Below, in pieces: positions 16,996 through 26,448 of a stretch of 64,000 nt of DNA (within the stretch, counting starts at the first letter, position 1; the number at the start of each line of letters is the position of its first letter). Below the pieces are notes generated by a model that saw nothing but the letters and a program-made list of their open reading frames with translations, was not told where the DNA came from and ran no database searches. Origin of the DNA: Roseateles saccharophilus (GTDB lineage Bacteria > Pseudomonadota > Gammaproteobacteria > Burkholderiales > Burkholderiaceae_C); assembly GCF_004342485.1 (NCBI RefSeq), contig NZ_SMBU01000010.1, positions 109,980-173,979 of the forward strand, read 5' to 3'. The position numbers were made by a program, and so were the translations under genes.

Positions 16996-17883
16996 TCAGC
17001 AGTCGCGTTCGACGACGGAGTCGGCCAGTAGGCCCAGGTGACTGGTGTCGGCCAGGCCGCTGGCGGCCAGGGCCGCCTTGGCCTCGGCGCGCAGCTGCTG
17101 GGCCAGTGCCCTGGCAGCATCCAAGCCGAGCACGCTGACATAGGTGGGCTTGTTGGCGTCCTGGTCCTTGCCGGCGGTCTTGCCAAGCACGGCCGAGTCC
17201 TGGGTCACGTCGAGGATGTCGTCAACGACCTGGAAGGCCAGGCCTAGCGCGGCACCGTAGTCGGACAGCGACTTCGTCGCCTGCGCCGAGGCCGGGCCGC
17301 AGGCGGCGCCCATCATCACGCTGGCCTGCAGCAGCACGCCGGTCTTGCGCCGGTGCATGTCGCGCAGCGTGCGCTCGTCCAGCGGTTTGCCGATGCTGGC
17401 CAGGTCGATGGCCTGGCCGCCGGCCATGCCGTCGTGGCCGGCCGAGCGGGCCAGCAGCGCGCACAGCCGCGCCTGCAGCGCGGGCGCGATGCCATCATCC
17501 GGCGTCAGCACATCGAAGGCCAGCGCCTGCATCGCATCGCCTGCCAGCATGGCCTGGGCCTCGCCGAAGGCGACATGGGTGGTCGGCTTGCCGCGGCGCA
17601 GCACATCGTTGTCCATGCAGGGCATGTCGTCGTGCACCAGGGAATAGGCATGGATGAGCTCGACCGCGCAGGCCGCGCGCATCGCGGCGAAGGCGTTGCC
17701 GCCGACGGCCGCGCAACTGGCCAGCACGAGCAGGGGCCGCAGCCGCTTGCCGCCGCCCAGCACGGCGTAGCGCATCGCCTCGCCGAGGCCGGCTGGCGCG
17801 TTCGCCGGCACCAGGCCGTCCAGGGCCGCCTCGAAGGCGGCCAGGGACGTGCCCACCCAATGGTCAAAGTCCTTTGCATCCAT
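16996..17883 (-). CDS. ispA: Farnesyl diphosphate synthase (IspA-type polyprenyl synthetase)
   Basis: A 295-residue short-chain isoprenyl diphosphate synthase that condenses IPP with DMAPP and GPP. The first Asp-rich motif is in [10 protein letters not shown] near residue 85 and the second is VVDDILDVT near 222. [13 protein letters not shown] supplies the IPP-binding Lys and Arg. The two-residue insert in the first motif (DDMPCMD) is typical of type II eubacterial FPP synthases. It sits between xseB (3-nt gap) and dxs, the standard arrangement. Confidence 0.93.
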   Translation of the reverse strand: MDAKDFDHWVGTSLAAFEAALDGLVPANAPAGLGEAMRYAVLGGGKRLRPLLVLASCAAVGGNAFAAMRAACAVELIHAYSLVHDDMPCMDNDVLRRGKPTTHVAFGEAQAMLAGDAMQALAFDVLTPDDGIAPALQARLCALLARSAGHDGMAGGQAIDLASIGKPLDERTLRDMHRRKTGVLLQASVMMGAACGPASAQATKSLSDYGAALGLAFQVVDDILDVTQDSAVLGKTAGKDQDANKPTYVSVLGLDAARALAQQLRAEAKAALAASGLADTSHLGLLADSVVERDC

Positions 17884-17886
17884 CGT

Positions 17887-18138
17887 TCAGGAGCCCTCCC
17901 AGGCCTTCAGTTCACCGTCGTCCAGCAGCTTGACCTGCTGCTCCACCGCGCGCAGCCGGCCGCGGCACAGGGCCAGCAGTTCGGCACCACGCTTGTAGGC
18001 ATGCAAAAGCTGGTCCAACGGCAGCTGCTGGCCTTCCATCGCCGCCACCAGGCGCTCCAGCTCGTCGAGCGCCTGCTCGTAGCTGAGTTCACTGCCGTCC
18101 GTCGCGGCGGCCTTGGTGCGGGGGGAAGACTTGGTCAT
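17887..18138 (-). CDS. xseB: Exodeoxyribonuclease VII small subunit
   Basis: An 83-residue protein with the XseB core [19 protein letters not shown] followed by [20 protein letters not shown]. It forms a helical hairpin that binds the large subunit XseA, encoded elsewhere. The ATG at 18138 is chosen; upstream in-frame codons lie in the AT-rich promoter, where TACAAT (minus strand, about 19 nt before the ATG) is a good -10. First gene of the xseB-ispA-dxs operon. Confidence 0.9.
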   Translation of the reverse strand: MTKSSPRTKAAATDGSELSYEQALDELERLVAAMEGQQLPLDQLLHAYKRGAELLALCRGRLRAVEQQVKLLDDGELKAWEGS

Positions 18139-18371
18139 TTCAAAACGCGAAACGGCGATTGTAGTCAGCCGGTTTTGGCATCCATGTGGCACAAGGCGTA
18201 ACACCGGCAGGCCGCGGCGGCCCCAGGTAGAATCCCGCCCTCTTTCCCGAGCGCGAGCGCGCGCGGCAAAGCTCCTCTCCTCTCAACCCACAGCAACCTG
18301 GCCGACTCGACACCCCGAGATGCGCCGGAGGGACGCAGCACCCAATTCCGCCTGAAAGACCCGCCTGGATC

Positions 18372-19496
18372 ATGTCCGACCTGAGCCTTCCCGTCTCGGC
18401 GCTACAACGCAGCCAGACCCAGCTCCCGGTGAGCGCCTACTTCGACCCCGATCTGTTCCAGCGCGAGCAGGCCAGCATCTTCCAGCGAGGGCCCCGCTAT
18501 GTCGGCCATGCACTGGCCGTCCCTGAAATCGGCGACCACTATGCCCTGCCCCAGGAAGGCGAAGGCCGGGCGCTGGTGCGTTCGGCCCAGGGCATCGAGC
18601 TGATCTCCAACGTCTGCCGCCACCGCCAGGCGGTCATGTTGCGCGGGCGCGGCAACACCCAGGCCAACATCGTCTGCCCGCTGCACCGCTGGACCTATTC
18701 CCACCAGGGCCAACTGATCGGCGCGCCGCATTTCGACCACGATCCCTGCCTGAACCTGAACCGCTACAAGCTGCGCGAATGGAACGGCCTGCTGTTCGAG
18801 GACAACGGCCATGACGTCGCCGCCGAGTTGGCCCGGCTCGGCCCGGGTGCGCAGCTGGACTTCAGCGGCTATGTGCTCGACAAGGTCCAGGTCCACGAGT
18901 GCAACTACAACTGGAAGACCTTCATCGAGGTCTACCTCGAGGACTACCACGTCGGCCCCTTCCACCCCGGCCTCAGCGGCTTCGTCACCTGCGACGACCT
19001 GGCCTGGGAATTCGGCAAGCACCACTCGGTGCAGACCGTCGGCGTGCACAAGGAACTGGAGCGCCCCGGCTCGCCGGTCTACCAGCGCTGGCACGACCAG
19101 TTGCTGAAGTACCGCGCCGGCCGCCCGCCGCAAGCCGGCGCGATCTGGCTGACCTACTACCCGCACATCATGGTCGAGTGGTACCCGCATGTGCTCGTCG
19201 TGTCGACGCTGCACCCGGTGTCGCCGCAGAAGACCGTCAACCTCGTCGAGTTCTACTACCCCGAGGAGATCGCCGCCTTCGAGCGCGACTTCGTCGAGGC
19301 CCACCAGGCCGCCTATATGGAGACCTGCATCGAGGACGACGAGATCGGCGAGCGCATGGACGCCGGCCGCAAGGCCCTGATGATGCGCGGCGACGACGAG
19401 GTCGGCCCCTACCAGAGCCCGATGGAAGACGGCATGCAGCACTTCCACGAGTGGTTCCGCGGGCAGATGGGCATGAATCCAGGCGATAGCGTCTGA
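18372..19496 (+). CDS. Aromatic ring-hydroxylating oxygenase, Rieske alpha subunit-like
   Basis: A 374-residue non-heme iron oxygenase. The Rieske [2Fe-2S] site is CRHR (about residue 80) and CPLH (about 100). The mononuclear iron site is in YLEDYHVGPFHPGL, which holds the two His ligands. No reductase, ferredoxin or beta subunit gene is adjacent, so electrons must come from elsewhere. Its place next to xseB-ispA-dxs recurs in Burkholderiales, which argues for a housekeeping role rather than a degradative one. Substrate unknown. Its TGA overlaps the ATG of the next gene by one base. Confidence 0.8.
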   Translation: MSDLSLPVSALQRSQTQLPVSAYFDPDLFQREQASIFQRGPRYVGHALAVPEIGDHYALPQEGEGRALVRSAQGIELISNVCRHRQAVMLRGRGNTQANIVCPLHRWTYSHQGQLIGAPHFDHDPCLNLNRYKLREWNGLLFEDNGHDVAAELARLGPGAQLDFSGYVLDKVQVHECNYNWKTFIEVYLEDYHVGPFHPGLSGFVTCDDLAWEFGKHHSVQTVGVHKELERPGSPVYQRWHDQLLKYRAGRPPQAGAIWLTYYPHIMVEWYPHVLVVSTLHPVSPQKTVNLVEFYYPEEIAAFERDFVEAHQAAYMETCIEDDEIGERMDAGRKALMMRGDDEVGPYQSPMEDGMQHFHEWFRGQMGMNPGDSV

Positions 19497-20398
19497 TGCC
19501 CGCCCAGGTGCTCATGGTGCTGGCGACGCTGCTGTTCGCCACCATGGGCGTCTGCGTCAAGCTGGCCAGCGAGTTCTACGCGGCCAGCGAGATCGTCATG
19601 TACCGCGGCCTCGTCGGCTCCGTGATGATGGCCCTGCTGTCGCAGCGCCATGGCGTCAGCCTCAAGACCCGGCTGCCCGGCATGCACCTGTGGCGCAGCA
19701 TCTCCGGCGTCACGTCGCTGTGCCTGTGGTTCTATGCCATCGGCAAGCTGCCGCTGGCCACGGCCATGACGCTGAACTACATGTCCTCGGTCTGGATGGC
19801 CCTGTTCCTGCTCGGCGGCGCCGTGCTGCTGGGCGCCCAGCGCCTGGACTGGCGGCTGATGGCGGCCGTGCTGCTGGGCTTTGCCGGCGTCGCGCTGATC
19901 CTGCATCCGACGCTGGACCAGCGGCAGCTCTGGCACGGCCTGGCCGGCCTGGTGTCCGGCATGATCGCCGCGATGGCCTACTTGCAGGTGACGGCCCTGG
20001 GCCGCGTCGGCGAGCCCGAGCTGCGCGTCGTCTTCTACTTCTCCATCGGTGGCTGCGTGGCCGGCGCCCTCATCACGGCCGTGGCCGAGGGCGGGCTGCA
20101 CGGCCACACGCTGTGGAGCGCCAGCCTGCTGCTCGCGGTCGGCGTGCTGGCCACCACCGCCCAGGTCTGCCTGACGCGCGCCTACTCCATCGGCCGCCCG
20201 CTGGTGAACGCCTGCCTGCAATACCTCGGCATCGTCTTCTCCTTCGGCTACGGCATGCTGCTGTTCAAGGACCCGCTGACCTGGTCCGCCACCGTCGGCA
20301 TGCTGCTCATCATCGGCGCCGGCCTGGCCGCCACACTGCTGCGCTCCCAGGTTGCGCCGCCGCCCAAGGACAGCCAGTTCAACCCCAACGAATCCTGA
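19496..20398 (+). CDS. EamA/DMT-family transporter
   Basis: A 300-residue inner-membrane protein with two EamA repeats and about ten hydrophobic segments (residues 5-25 through 265-285). The first repeat ends with AVLLGFAGVALILHP, the usual EamA boundary. A short hydrophilic tail closes the protein. It is translationally coupled to the Rieske gene (shared base in TGATG), so the two probably act on related metabolites. Substrate unknown; DMT members often export amino acids or metabolites. Confidence 0.8.
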   Translation: MPAQVLMVLATLLFATMGVCVKLASEFYAASEIVMYRGLVGSVMMALLSQRHGVSLKTRLPGMHLWRSISGVTSLCLWFYAIGKLPLATAMTLNYMSSVWMALFLLGGAVLLGAQRLDWRLMAAVLLGFAGVALILHPTLDQRQLWHGLAGLVSGMIAAMAYLQVTALGRVGEPELRVVFYFSIGGCVAGALITAVAEGGLHGHTLWSASLLLAVGVLATTAQVCLTRAYSIGRPLVNACLQYLGIVFSFGYGMLLFKDPLTWSATVGMLLIIGAGLAATLLRSQVAPPPKDSQFNPNES

Positions 20399-20400
20399 CC

Positions 20401-21234
20401 ATGGTCTACACGACGCTGATCCCTCCCGCCCAGCTGCGCGAGCTGGCCGCCCCGCTGATCCTCGACTGCGGCTTCGACCTTGCCGACACCGCCGCCGGCG
20501 AACGCGCCTACGCCGCCGGCCACATCCCCGGTGCCTTCTATCTGCACCTGGACCGCGACCTGGCCGGCCCCAAGACCGGCCCCGACGGCGTCTTCCGCGG
20601 CCGCCACCCGCTGCCCGAGCGCGAGGCCTTCGCCGGCCTGATGCGCCGCCTGGGCCTGCGCCGGGGCCGCCAGGTCGTCACCTGCGACCGCCAGGGCGGC
20701 ATGTATGCCGCACGGGCCTGGTGGATGCTGCGCTGGCTGGGCCACGCCGAGGTCGCCGTGCTCGACGGTGCCTGGGACGGCGAGCTGACCACGGCCCTGC
20801 CCACCGCGACGCCGACCGACTGGCAGCCCGGCGCCCCCCTCGTCGGCCAGATTGACGCCGCCACGCTGTTGAGGAAGCTCGGCGGCCTGCGCCTCATCGA
20901 TGCCCGCGCGCCCGAGCGCTTCCGCGGCGAAGTCGAGCCGCTGGACAAGGCCGCCGGCCACATCCCGGGCGCCCGCAACCGCCTGTTCAGGGACAACCTC
21001 GGCGCCGACGGCCGCTTCAAGCCCGCGGCCCAGCTGCGCGCCGAGTTCCAGGCGCTGAACGCGCCCTATGCGGCCGGCGCCGTCGTGCACCAATGCGGCT
21101 CGGGCGTCACGGCCTGCCACAACCTGCTGGCCATGGCCCATGCGGGCCTGGGTGAACCGCTGGGGGGCCTGCTCTACGCCGGCTCCTGGAGCGAGTGGTC
21201 GGCCGACCCGGCCCGGCCGCTCGCCACTGGTTGA
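20401..21234 (+). CDS. sseA: Sulfurtransferase (3-mercaptopyruvate sulfurtransferase type)
   Basis: A 277-residue protein with two rhodanese domains, an inactive N-terminal one and a catalytic C-terminal one with active-site loop HQCGSGVTACHN (Cys near residue 234). CGSGVTA is the mercaptopyruvate sulfurtransferase spelling rather than the thiosulfate type. ATG at 20401 follows the transporter stop by 2 nt, so this is the third gene of a Rieske-transporter-sulfurtransferase run. Confidence 0.83.
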   Translation: MVYTTLIPPAQLRELAAPLILDCGFDLADTAAGERAYAAGHIPGAFYLHLDRDLAGPKTGPDGVFRGRHPLPEREAFAGLMRRLGLRRGRQVVTCDRQGGMYAARAWWMLRWLGHAEVAVLDGAWDGELTTALPTATPTDWQPGAPLVGQIDAATLLRKLGGLRLIDARAPERFRGEVEPLDKAAGHIPGARNRLFRDNLGADGRFKPAAQLRAEFQALNAPYAAGAVVHQCGSGVTACHNLLAMAHAGLGEPLGGLLYAGSWSEWSADPARPLATG

Positions 21235-21301
21235 CTCAACGCAAGCACGCGGCCCCCGCAAGGGCGCACACTGGAGTCCTCAGCAACGACTGGAGGACCG
21301 A

Positions 21302-21736
21302 ATGTTCAAGCGCATCCTCGTCCCGACCGACGGCTCCGACATCACCGCCCATGCGGTGGACACCGCCATCCAGCTCGCCAAGGTGCATGGCGCCGAGCTG
21401 CTGACGCTCAGCGTCATGGAGCCCTTCCCCTACAGCGCGGTCTCCGAGATCCAGCCCGTGCCACCGCAGGAATTCCTCGACGCCCAGCAGCGCGTGGCCA
21501 CCAAGCGGGTCGAGACCGTCAGTGCCGCCGCCGCGGCCCTGGGCCTGGCCTGCCGCGCCCACACGGTCGAGGCCCTGCACGCCTGGGAGGCCATCATCGA
21601 CCACGCCAAGAACGAGCAGGTCGACCTCATCGTCATGGCCTCGCACGGCCGCCGCGGCGTGGCCGCCCTGCTGCTCGGCAGCGAGACCCAGAAGGTGCTG
21701 ACCCACACGGAGCTGCCGGTCCTGATCGTCAAGTGA
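21302..21736 (+). CDS. Universal stress protein, UspA family
   Basis: A 144-residue single Usp domain. It starts MFKRILVPTDGSDITAHAVD and ends with the nucleotide-binding signature MASHGRRGVAALLLGSETQKV, which fits the G-2x-G-9x-G(S/T) motif of ATP-binding Usp proteins. GGAGG lies 5-9 nt before the ATG at 21302. It has a 67-nt leader after sseA and may be expressed independently under stress. Confidence 0.88.
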   Translation: MFKRILVPTDGSDITAHAVDTAIQLAKVHGAELLTLSVMEPFPYSAVSEIQPVPPQEFLDAQQRVATKRVETVSAAAAALGLACRAHTVEALHAWEAIIDHAKNEQVDLIVMASHGRRGVAALLLGSETQKVLTHTELPVLIVK

Positions 21737-21860
21737 TCTTGAGCCACCGTTGAGGTGGGGCCGGCGGCGAGACTGCCGGCACCGGCGCGGGCCAGTGGCG
21801 CAACGCCGAGTGCCCCTGGCGGCGGGCCTTCGCGGCCTGCTGCCGTAGTGTGAACAGGCC

Positions 21861-22457
21861 CTAGGCGGCCAGTTGCGCAGCGGCGGCGTTCAGCAGGTCA
21901 CCCACCAGGCCCAGCACCCGATCCCGCTCGAACGCGATGCGCGCCATCTCGGCGTGGCTGGCCACTTCACCGGACGGGCCGGCACCCAGTAGCCGGTGGA
22001 AGGGCAGCAGCAGCGACTGCCCCGCCATGACACCCCGGGTGCCCTCCGGCAGGCCGCCGCCCGGGGTCAGGGGGCGTCCGGTCAGGTCGATCATCGTGCC
22101 GACCATGCGCAGCGCCACCCCGGCCACGCTGCGCTCGATGATGCGGCCGCGGGAGTGAACGACGCGATAGCCCGAGCCATTGCTGCGCAGCCGGAACCTG
22201 GCCTCGTAGCCCGGCTGCTCGCCGCGGGCATGCGCGCGCATGGCCGCCAGCATGCCGTCCAGGTCATCGGGATGGACCCGGCAGCGCCAGAAGTGCGTGC
22301 TGTCGGCGGCGTGCGGGTCCGGGAAGCCCAGTTGCCGCTTCCATTGCGGCGAATGGTGGACGGTCTCGAGCTCGAAGCGCAGGTCCCAGACCCCGAGCTC
22401 GCCCGTTTCCAAGGCCTGCCGCCAAGCCTCGCCGGCCGCACGGTATTGCATGTCCAT
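21861..22457 (-). CDS. PAS-domain protein without recognisable output domain
   Basis: A 198-residue protein. Residues about 15-130 form a PAS_3-type fold (WDLRFELETVHHSPQWKRQLGF, WRCRVHPDDLDGMLAAMRAH, YRVVHSRGRIIE). The remaining C-terminal 70 residues are helical and contain no GGDEF, EAL, kinase or MA signature. The start is at the ATG at 22457 (MDMQYRAAGEAW), since codons further upstream resemble no PAS N-terminus. It may be a soluble sensor that acts through protein contacts. It is the last gene of a leftward series and its partner is not evident. Confidence 0.65.
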   Translation of the reverse strand: MDMQYRAAGEAWRQALETGELGVWDLRFELETVHHSPQWKRQLGFPDPHAADSTHFWRCRVHPDDLDGMLAAMRAHARGEQPGYEARFRLRSNGSGYRVVHSRGRIIERSVAGVALRMVGTMIDLTGRPLTPGGGLPEGTRGVMAGQSLLLPFHRLLGAGPSGEVASHAEMARIAFERDRVLGLVGDLLNAAAAQLAA

Positions 22458-22574
22458 GGGGCGATTGTGCTGGCTCGATGGTTGGCGTTTGACGAAAAGG
22501 CCTTGCTCCGCCCCAGCCCCGACCTTTGGCTGCCCTCGGGCTTGGCCGCGAAGAATGGGCGGCACAAATACAAA

Positions 22575-23612
22575 CTAAGGTGCGGCGCCCGACAGCAGGT
22601 GGCGGCGGAAGAAGTCCACCGTCGGCACGATCCAGCGCGGCGTCGCGGCCGCGCGGTCGAAGCCCTCGGGGTCGCAGATCAGATCGCACTCCAGAGCGCC
22701 CAGCACGCCCGGCGGCGGCGGCGGCGCCAGCAGCGCGCCGTGGCCGGCGTCGGGCAGGTCGGCCAGGTGCTCGCAGGTCTGGCAGGCGGCCAGGATGGCG
22801 TCGCTGTGCCAGCGCGCCGGCAGCCAGCGGTCCCGGCCGACGGTGACGAGGCCCAGCGGCACGCGCGGCCTGGCCAGGCTGGCCGGGTCGAAATCGGCCG
22901 CGGCCGGCACGCCGGCGACGATGGCGGCAAAGCGCGGGTCGTCGTAGGTCTGGGGTGTCGCTTCGCCGAAGCGCGAGTTCAGCACGCGCCGGGCCAGCCA
23001 CAGCTTGAAGCCGTCCAGCCAGCCGCCGCTCAGCCGCGTAGCCAGGCCCACGCAGGCATTGAAGTCCTCGGCCAGATGCTGTTCGCAATGGGCGCGGAAA
23101 CGCTCGGGCGACCAGGCGCCGCCGGCCAGGCTCAACGCCGTGTGGCCGCCTGCCGACATGCCGTAGGCGCCGACGCGGTCCAGCCTCAGGCCGGCGAAGC
23201 GCGGGTCGGCGGCCACGCGGTCGATGGCACGCGACATCTCGGCCGGCCGCAGCTTCCAGCTCTCCGGGCCGGGGTGGCCGCCGTCGCGCGTGCTGTCGCC
23301 GCGGTGCCGGGGCAGCGCGACGACAAAGCCGGCGTTCACCAGCGCCTGCGACACCTCGGCATTGACCCAGGGGTTGCCGCCCGAGCCATGCGAGACGACG
23401 ACGAGGCGGCCGTTGCCGGGCAGCGGCGCGGCGTCGGGCGCGAGCTCCAGTTCGAACACGCCGCGCTGCACCGGCCGGGCCGGCTCGGCGGCGGGGTAGA
23501 AGACGGTGACGGCCTCGCCGACCTCGTCGGCGGGCAGGGTCAGCGCGCCCATGGGCGTCGCCTGGGCGGTGAGGCACAGCGCGAGGCCGGCCAGCAGGGG
23601 TCGCAGGAACAT
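22575..23612 (-). CDS. Exported alpha/beta hydrolase (dienelactone hydrolase / PAF-AH-like)
   Basis: A 345-residue protein with a signal peptide (MFLRPLLAGLALCLTAQA). The oxyanion region is VVVSHGSGGNPW near residue 75, the nucleophile elbow VGAYGMSAGGHTAL near 155, and a late His in PDAGHGALLAP near 285. A Cys-rich cap (ACQTCEHL, LECDLICDPEGF) suggests disulfides, in keeping with a periplasmic location. Substrate unknown. It lies 96 nt downstream of the AraC-type gene. Confidence 0.75.
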   Translation of the reverse strand: MFLRPLLAGLALCLTAQATPMGALTLPADEVGEAVTVFYPAAEPARPVQRGVFELELAPDAAPLPGNGRLVVVSHGSGGNPWVNAEVSQALVNAGFVVALPRHRGDSTRDGGHPGPESWKLRPAEMSRAIDRVAADPRFAGLRLDRVGAYGMSAGGHTALSLAGGAWSPERFRAHCEQHLAEDFNACVGLATRLSGGWLDGFKLWLARRVLNSRFGEATPQTYDDPRFAAIVAGVPAAADFDPASLARPRVPLGLVTVGRDRWLPARWHSDAILAACQTCEHLADLPDAGHGALLAPPPPPGVLGALECDLICDPEGFDRAAATPRWIVPTVDFFRRHLLSGAAP

Positions 23613-23671
23613 TCGGGGCTCCCTGGGAGTTGGGGAACCCGCAGCATCAGCAGCGGCGGCAGCGAAGTCTG

Positions 23672-23700
23672 GCCGAAACCTCGCTTTTTCGGGTTTCGGC
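23672..23700 (-). terminator. Hairpin after the AraC-type gene
   Basis: GCCGAAACC (23672-23680) pairs with GGTTTCGGC (23692-23700) around an 11-nt loop, 9 nt beyond the stop of the AraC-type gene. There is no T tract on the minus strand, so termination or partial readthrough into the hydrolase gene are both possible. Confidence 0.4.
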
Positions 23701-23708
23701 GCTGGTTT

Positions 23709-24758
23709 TTAGGAATCGGCCAGCGATTTCTGCCGGAACTCGGTCGGCGTCAGCCCGGTCTCGGCCTTGAAGGCGCGGTTGAAGGGGCCGACGGAGCCGA
23801 AGCCCACGTCCAGCGCGATCGTCAGCACCGGCAGCGCCCTCTCGGTGGGGTCGGCCAGGCGGCGCCGGGCCTCGGCCAGCCGCAGTCCGTTCACATAGGC
23901 ATTGAAGTTGCGGTGGCCCAGGCCCTGGTTGATGACGCGGCGCAGCCGGTACTCCGGCGTGCCCAGCTGCGCGGCCAGGCCGGCCAGGCTCAGGCCCTCC
24001 TGCGCATAGCCGCGGCCCTCGCCCATCGCCCGGGCCAGCGCGGCGGCGACGGCCTCGTCCTGCGGGTCGCGCGGCGCCGGTACGGGCGGCGGCGCGGCGG
24101 GCTCGGGCGCCTCGTCCCAGAGCCCGGCCGCGCGCGGCGCGAGCAGGCGCGCGGCCATGAAGCCGGCCAGCGCCAGCAGCATGGCCACATCGGCCAGCGC
24201 CGCGCCATGGGCCAGCCGACCATCGGCGGAGCCGGCGCGCAGTACCACCATGACGAGGGCATAGGCCATGCCACCGCCGACGACGATGCCGCGCCAGCGC
24301 CGACGTTTCTCGACAAGGTCGGCACGCCAGGGCGCCACCACGGCCGCCAGGCCGAGCAGCACGAAGGCGACGGGGATGGCGCGCATCAGCACGAAGCCCG
24401 GCCACCAGCACTGCCACAGGCAGACCGTCGCGCCATAGGCGAACACCGCGCCCCAGACCGCGCCGTGCCGGCGGCGCAGCCTGAAGTCCTCGTCGAAGAC
24501 GGCGCGCGCGAACAGCCAGAACGCGACGGCCGAGGCCAGCGACACGCCGATGCCCGGCGCCTGCACCGGGCAGCTCAGCGCGTACTCGGCCCAGGGCGAG
24601 GCCGACACGGCCTGCACGGCCAGCGACAGCGCCAGCACGATGCCGGTCCACACGACGGCGCTGCGCCGCGCATGCCGGCGCTGCGGCCACAGCGCCAGCG
24701 CCATCAGCACCAGCAGCGCGATCAGCGCGCCGCGCAGCGCCGCGTCAATGAGCCCCAT
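23709..24758 (-). CDS. AraC-family regulator with N-terminal membrane domain
   Basis: A 349-residue protein. Residues 1-210 hold six or seven hydrophobic segments. Residues about 235-345 form the AraC DNA-binding domain with both HTH units (LSLAGLAAQLGTPEYRLRRV and LTIALDVGFGSVGPFNRAFK) and the ending GLTPTEFRQKSL. A membrane sensor fused directly to an AraC output resembles regulators that respond to envelope or small-molecule cues. It overlaps the 3' end of the ZIP transporter gene by 14 nt and is probably co-transcribed with it, so control by metal or oxidative stress can be considered. Confidence 0.8.
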   Translation of the reverse strand: MGLIDAALRGALIALLVLMALALWPQRRHARRSAVVWTGIVLALSLAVQAVSASPWAEYALSCPVQAPGIGVSLASAVAFWLFARAVFDEDFRLRRRHGAVWGAVFAYGATVCLWQCWWPGFVLMRAIPVAFVLLGLAAVVAPWRADLVEKRRRWRGIVVGGGMAYALVMVVLRAGSADGRLAHGAALADVAMLLALAGFMAARLLAPRAAGLWDEAPEPAAPPPVPAPRDPQDEAVAAALARAMGEGRGYAQEGLSLAGLAAQLGTPEYRLRRVINQGLGHRNFNAYVNGLRLAEARRRLADPTERALPVLTIALDVGFGSVGPFNRAFKAETGLTPTEFRQKSLADS

Positions 24759-25527
24759 GCAGCAGGCTGGACACGCCGAAGGCCACGCCCAGGCCCACGG
24801 CCAGCCACAGCACCTGGGCCAGCGTCTCGCGCCAGGCCAGGCGCTGCTGCAGCTGGGGCAGCAGGTCGGCCACGGAGATGTAGATGAAGCTGCTGGACGC
24901 CAGCACCAGCAGATAGGGCAGCAGGCCCTCGAAGCCGCCGATCAGGAAATAGCCCAGCACGCCGCCCAGCACCGCTGCCATGCCCGAGATCGCATTGAAG
25001 AGCAGCGCCTTGGCGCGGCTGAAGCCGGCGTTCAGCAGCACGATGTAGTCGCCCACCTCCTGCGGGATCTCGTGGGCCACGATGGCCAGCGCCGTCGCGA
25101 AGCCCAGCCGCGCGTCGGCCAGGAAGGCCGCCGCGATGATGGCGCCGTCACAGAAGTTGTGGATGCTGTCGCCCACCAGCACCGTGAAGCCGCCGCGCCC
25201 GGCCTGCTCGGCGTCGAAGTGGTGATGGTGGTGGTGGCCGTCGTCTTCGTGGTGGTGGGTGTGGCGGTAGAGCTCCACCTTTTCCAACAGCCAGAAGAAC
25301 AGCAGCCCGGCCAGCAGCGCGGCGAACAGGGTCTGCGGCTGGGCCGTGCGGCTCTCGAAGGCCTCGGGCAGCACGTTCAGCAGCGAGGTGCCCAGCAGGA
25401 TGCCGGCCGACAGACTGACGAGGCTCTTCACGAGGCGGGTCAGCACGCCGACGGTGAGGCTGGCGGCGACGAGCACGGAGAGCAGCCCGCCCGCAAAGGT
25501 GGCGAGCACGATGTAGAGAAGGGTCAT
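24745..25527 (-). CDS. ZIP-family divalent metal transporter
   Basis: A 260-residue inner-membrane protein with eight predicted helices. The His-rich cytoplasmic loop between helices III and IV is visible (HTHHHEDDGHHHHHHFD, residues about 90-106). The metal-site helices contain SIHNFCDGAIIAAAF (helix IV) and IVAHEIPQEVGDYIVLL (helix V), the canonical ZIP signature. Zinc or iron uptake is likely. First gene of a unit with the membrane AraC regulator. Confidence 0.88.
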   Translation of the reverse strand: MTLLYIVLATFAGGLLSVLVAASLTVGVLTRLVKSLVSLSAGILLGTSLLNVLPEAFESRTAQPQTLFAALLAGLLFFWLLEKVELYRHTHHHEDDGHHHHHHFDAEQAGRGGFTVLVGDSIHNFCDGAIIAAAFLADARLGFATALAIVAHEIPQEVGDYIVLLNAGFSRAKALLFNAISGMAAVLGGVLGYFLIGGFEGLLPYLLVLASSSFIYISVADLLPQLQQRLAWRETLAQVLWLAVGLGVAFGVSSLLHGAH

Positions 25528-25544
25528 GGCTTGCGCAAAGAAAC

Positions 25545-25566
25545 GGGGCCGCTCGTGTACGGCCCC
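25545..25566 (-). terminator. Terminator of the dienelactone hydrolase gene
   Basis: On the minus strand, arms GGGGCCG and CGGCCCC with an 8-nt loop are followed by GTTTCTTTG, 24 nt beyond the hydrolase stop codon at 25591. Confidence 0.6.
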
Positions 25567-25590
25567 GACTTCGTCAGCCTAGCAGAGCTG

Positions 25591-26394
25591 TCAAGCTACC
25601 CCGTTCCTGCGCAACCAGGCCAGGCAGCGCGCCCAGCCGTCGTCCGCCTGGGGCTTGCGGTAGCTGGGCCGGTAGTCGGCGAAGAAAGCATGCGGCGTGT
25701 CGGGGTAGACGACGAACTCGCAGGCGGTGTTGCCCGCGGCCTTCAGCGCGGCCTCCAGCTGCGCCAGCGTGTCCACCGGGATGCCGCCATCCGCCGCGCC
25801 GTACAGGCCCAGCACCGGCGCCTGGATGCGGGCCGCGCGCTCGATGACGGTCGCATCGCCGGCGTGATAGCTGCGCGCCACCGGGCCGTACCAGGCCACG
25901 GCGGCCTTCACGGCGGCGCTGTGCGCGGCATAGGACCAGGCCGTGCGCCCGCCCCAGCAGAAGCCCGTGATGCCGAGCCGGCCGGTGTCGCCGCCCTGGG
26001 TCCCGGCCCAGGCCACGGTGGCGTCCAGGTCGGCGTTGACCTGTTCGTCGGCCGCCTTGCCGACCACCTCGGCGATGAGCCTGGGGATGTCGGTGTAGGC
26101 GCCGGCATCGCCATGGCGGGCGAACAACCCGGGGGCGATGGCGAGATAGCCCTGTCTCGCCAGGCGCCGGCAGACATCGGCGATGTGCTCGTGCAGCCCG
26201 AAGATCTCGCAGGCCACCAGCACCACCGGCAGGTTCCTGCCGCCGGCCGGCGCGGCGCGGTAGGCCGGCATCTGGAATCCATCCACGGGGATGCTGACCG
26301 GCCCCGCCTCCAGGCCCATGCCGTCGGTCCTGATGGTCTGTGCCGTCACCGGCAGGACGGCGGCGGCGAAACGACCGGTCTCGACTTTCGGCAT
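25591..26394 (-). CDS. Dienelactone hydrolase family protein
   Basis: A 267-residue alpha/beta hydrolase with a Cys nucleophile in the elbow GITGFCWGGRTAW (residue about 150). The acid is in GLYGAADGGIP and the His in PDTPHAFFAD. CEIFGLHEHIADVCRRLARQ near the N-terminus is typical of the carboxymethylenebutenolidase family. ATG at 26394 is chosen because GGGAG lies upstream; a longer frame to 26439 would run into the ppx promoter. No catechol pathway genes are near, so a detoxifying role is possible. Confidence 0.83.
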   Translation of the reverse strand: MPKVETGRFAAAVLPVTAQTIRTDGMGLEAGPVSIPVDGFQMPAYRAAPAGGRNLPVVLVACEIFGLHEHIADVCRRLARQGYLAIAPGLFARHGDAGAYTDIPRLIAEVVGKAADEQVNADLDATVAWAGTQGGDTGRLGITGFCWGGRTAWSYAAHSAAVKAAVAWYGPVARSYHAGDATVIERAARIQAPVLGLYGAADGGIPVDTLAQLEAALKAAGNTACEFVVYPDTPHAFFADYRPSYRKPQADDGWARCLAWLRRNGVA

Positions 26395-26448
26395 GGAGGC
26401 TCCCGGGTTACGAAGGAGCGTCAAATTTTGCCGCGACAATTCCGGCCC

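Noticed and set aside
22264..23577. Long minus-strand frame overlapping the exported hydrolase and PAS genes
   Set aside because: Arg/Pro/Ala-rich translation typical of an out-of-frame reading; the real frames carry the GMSAGGH and PAS motifs.
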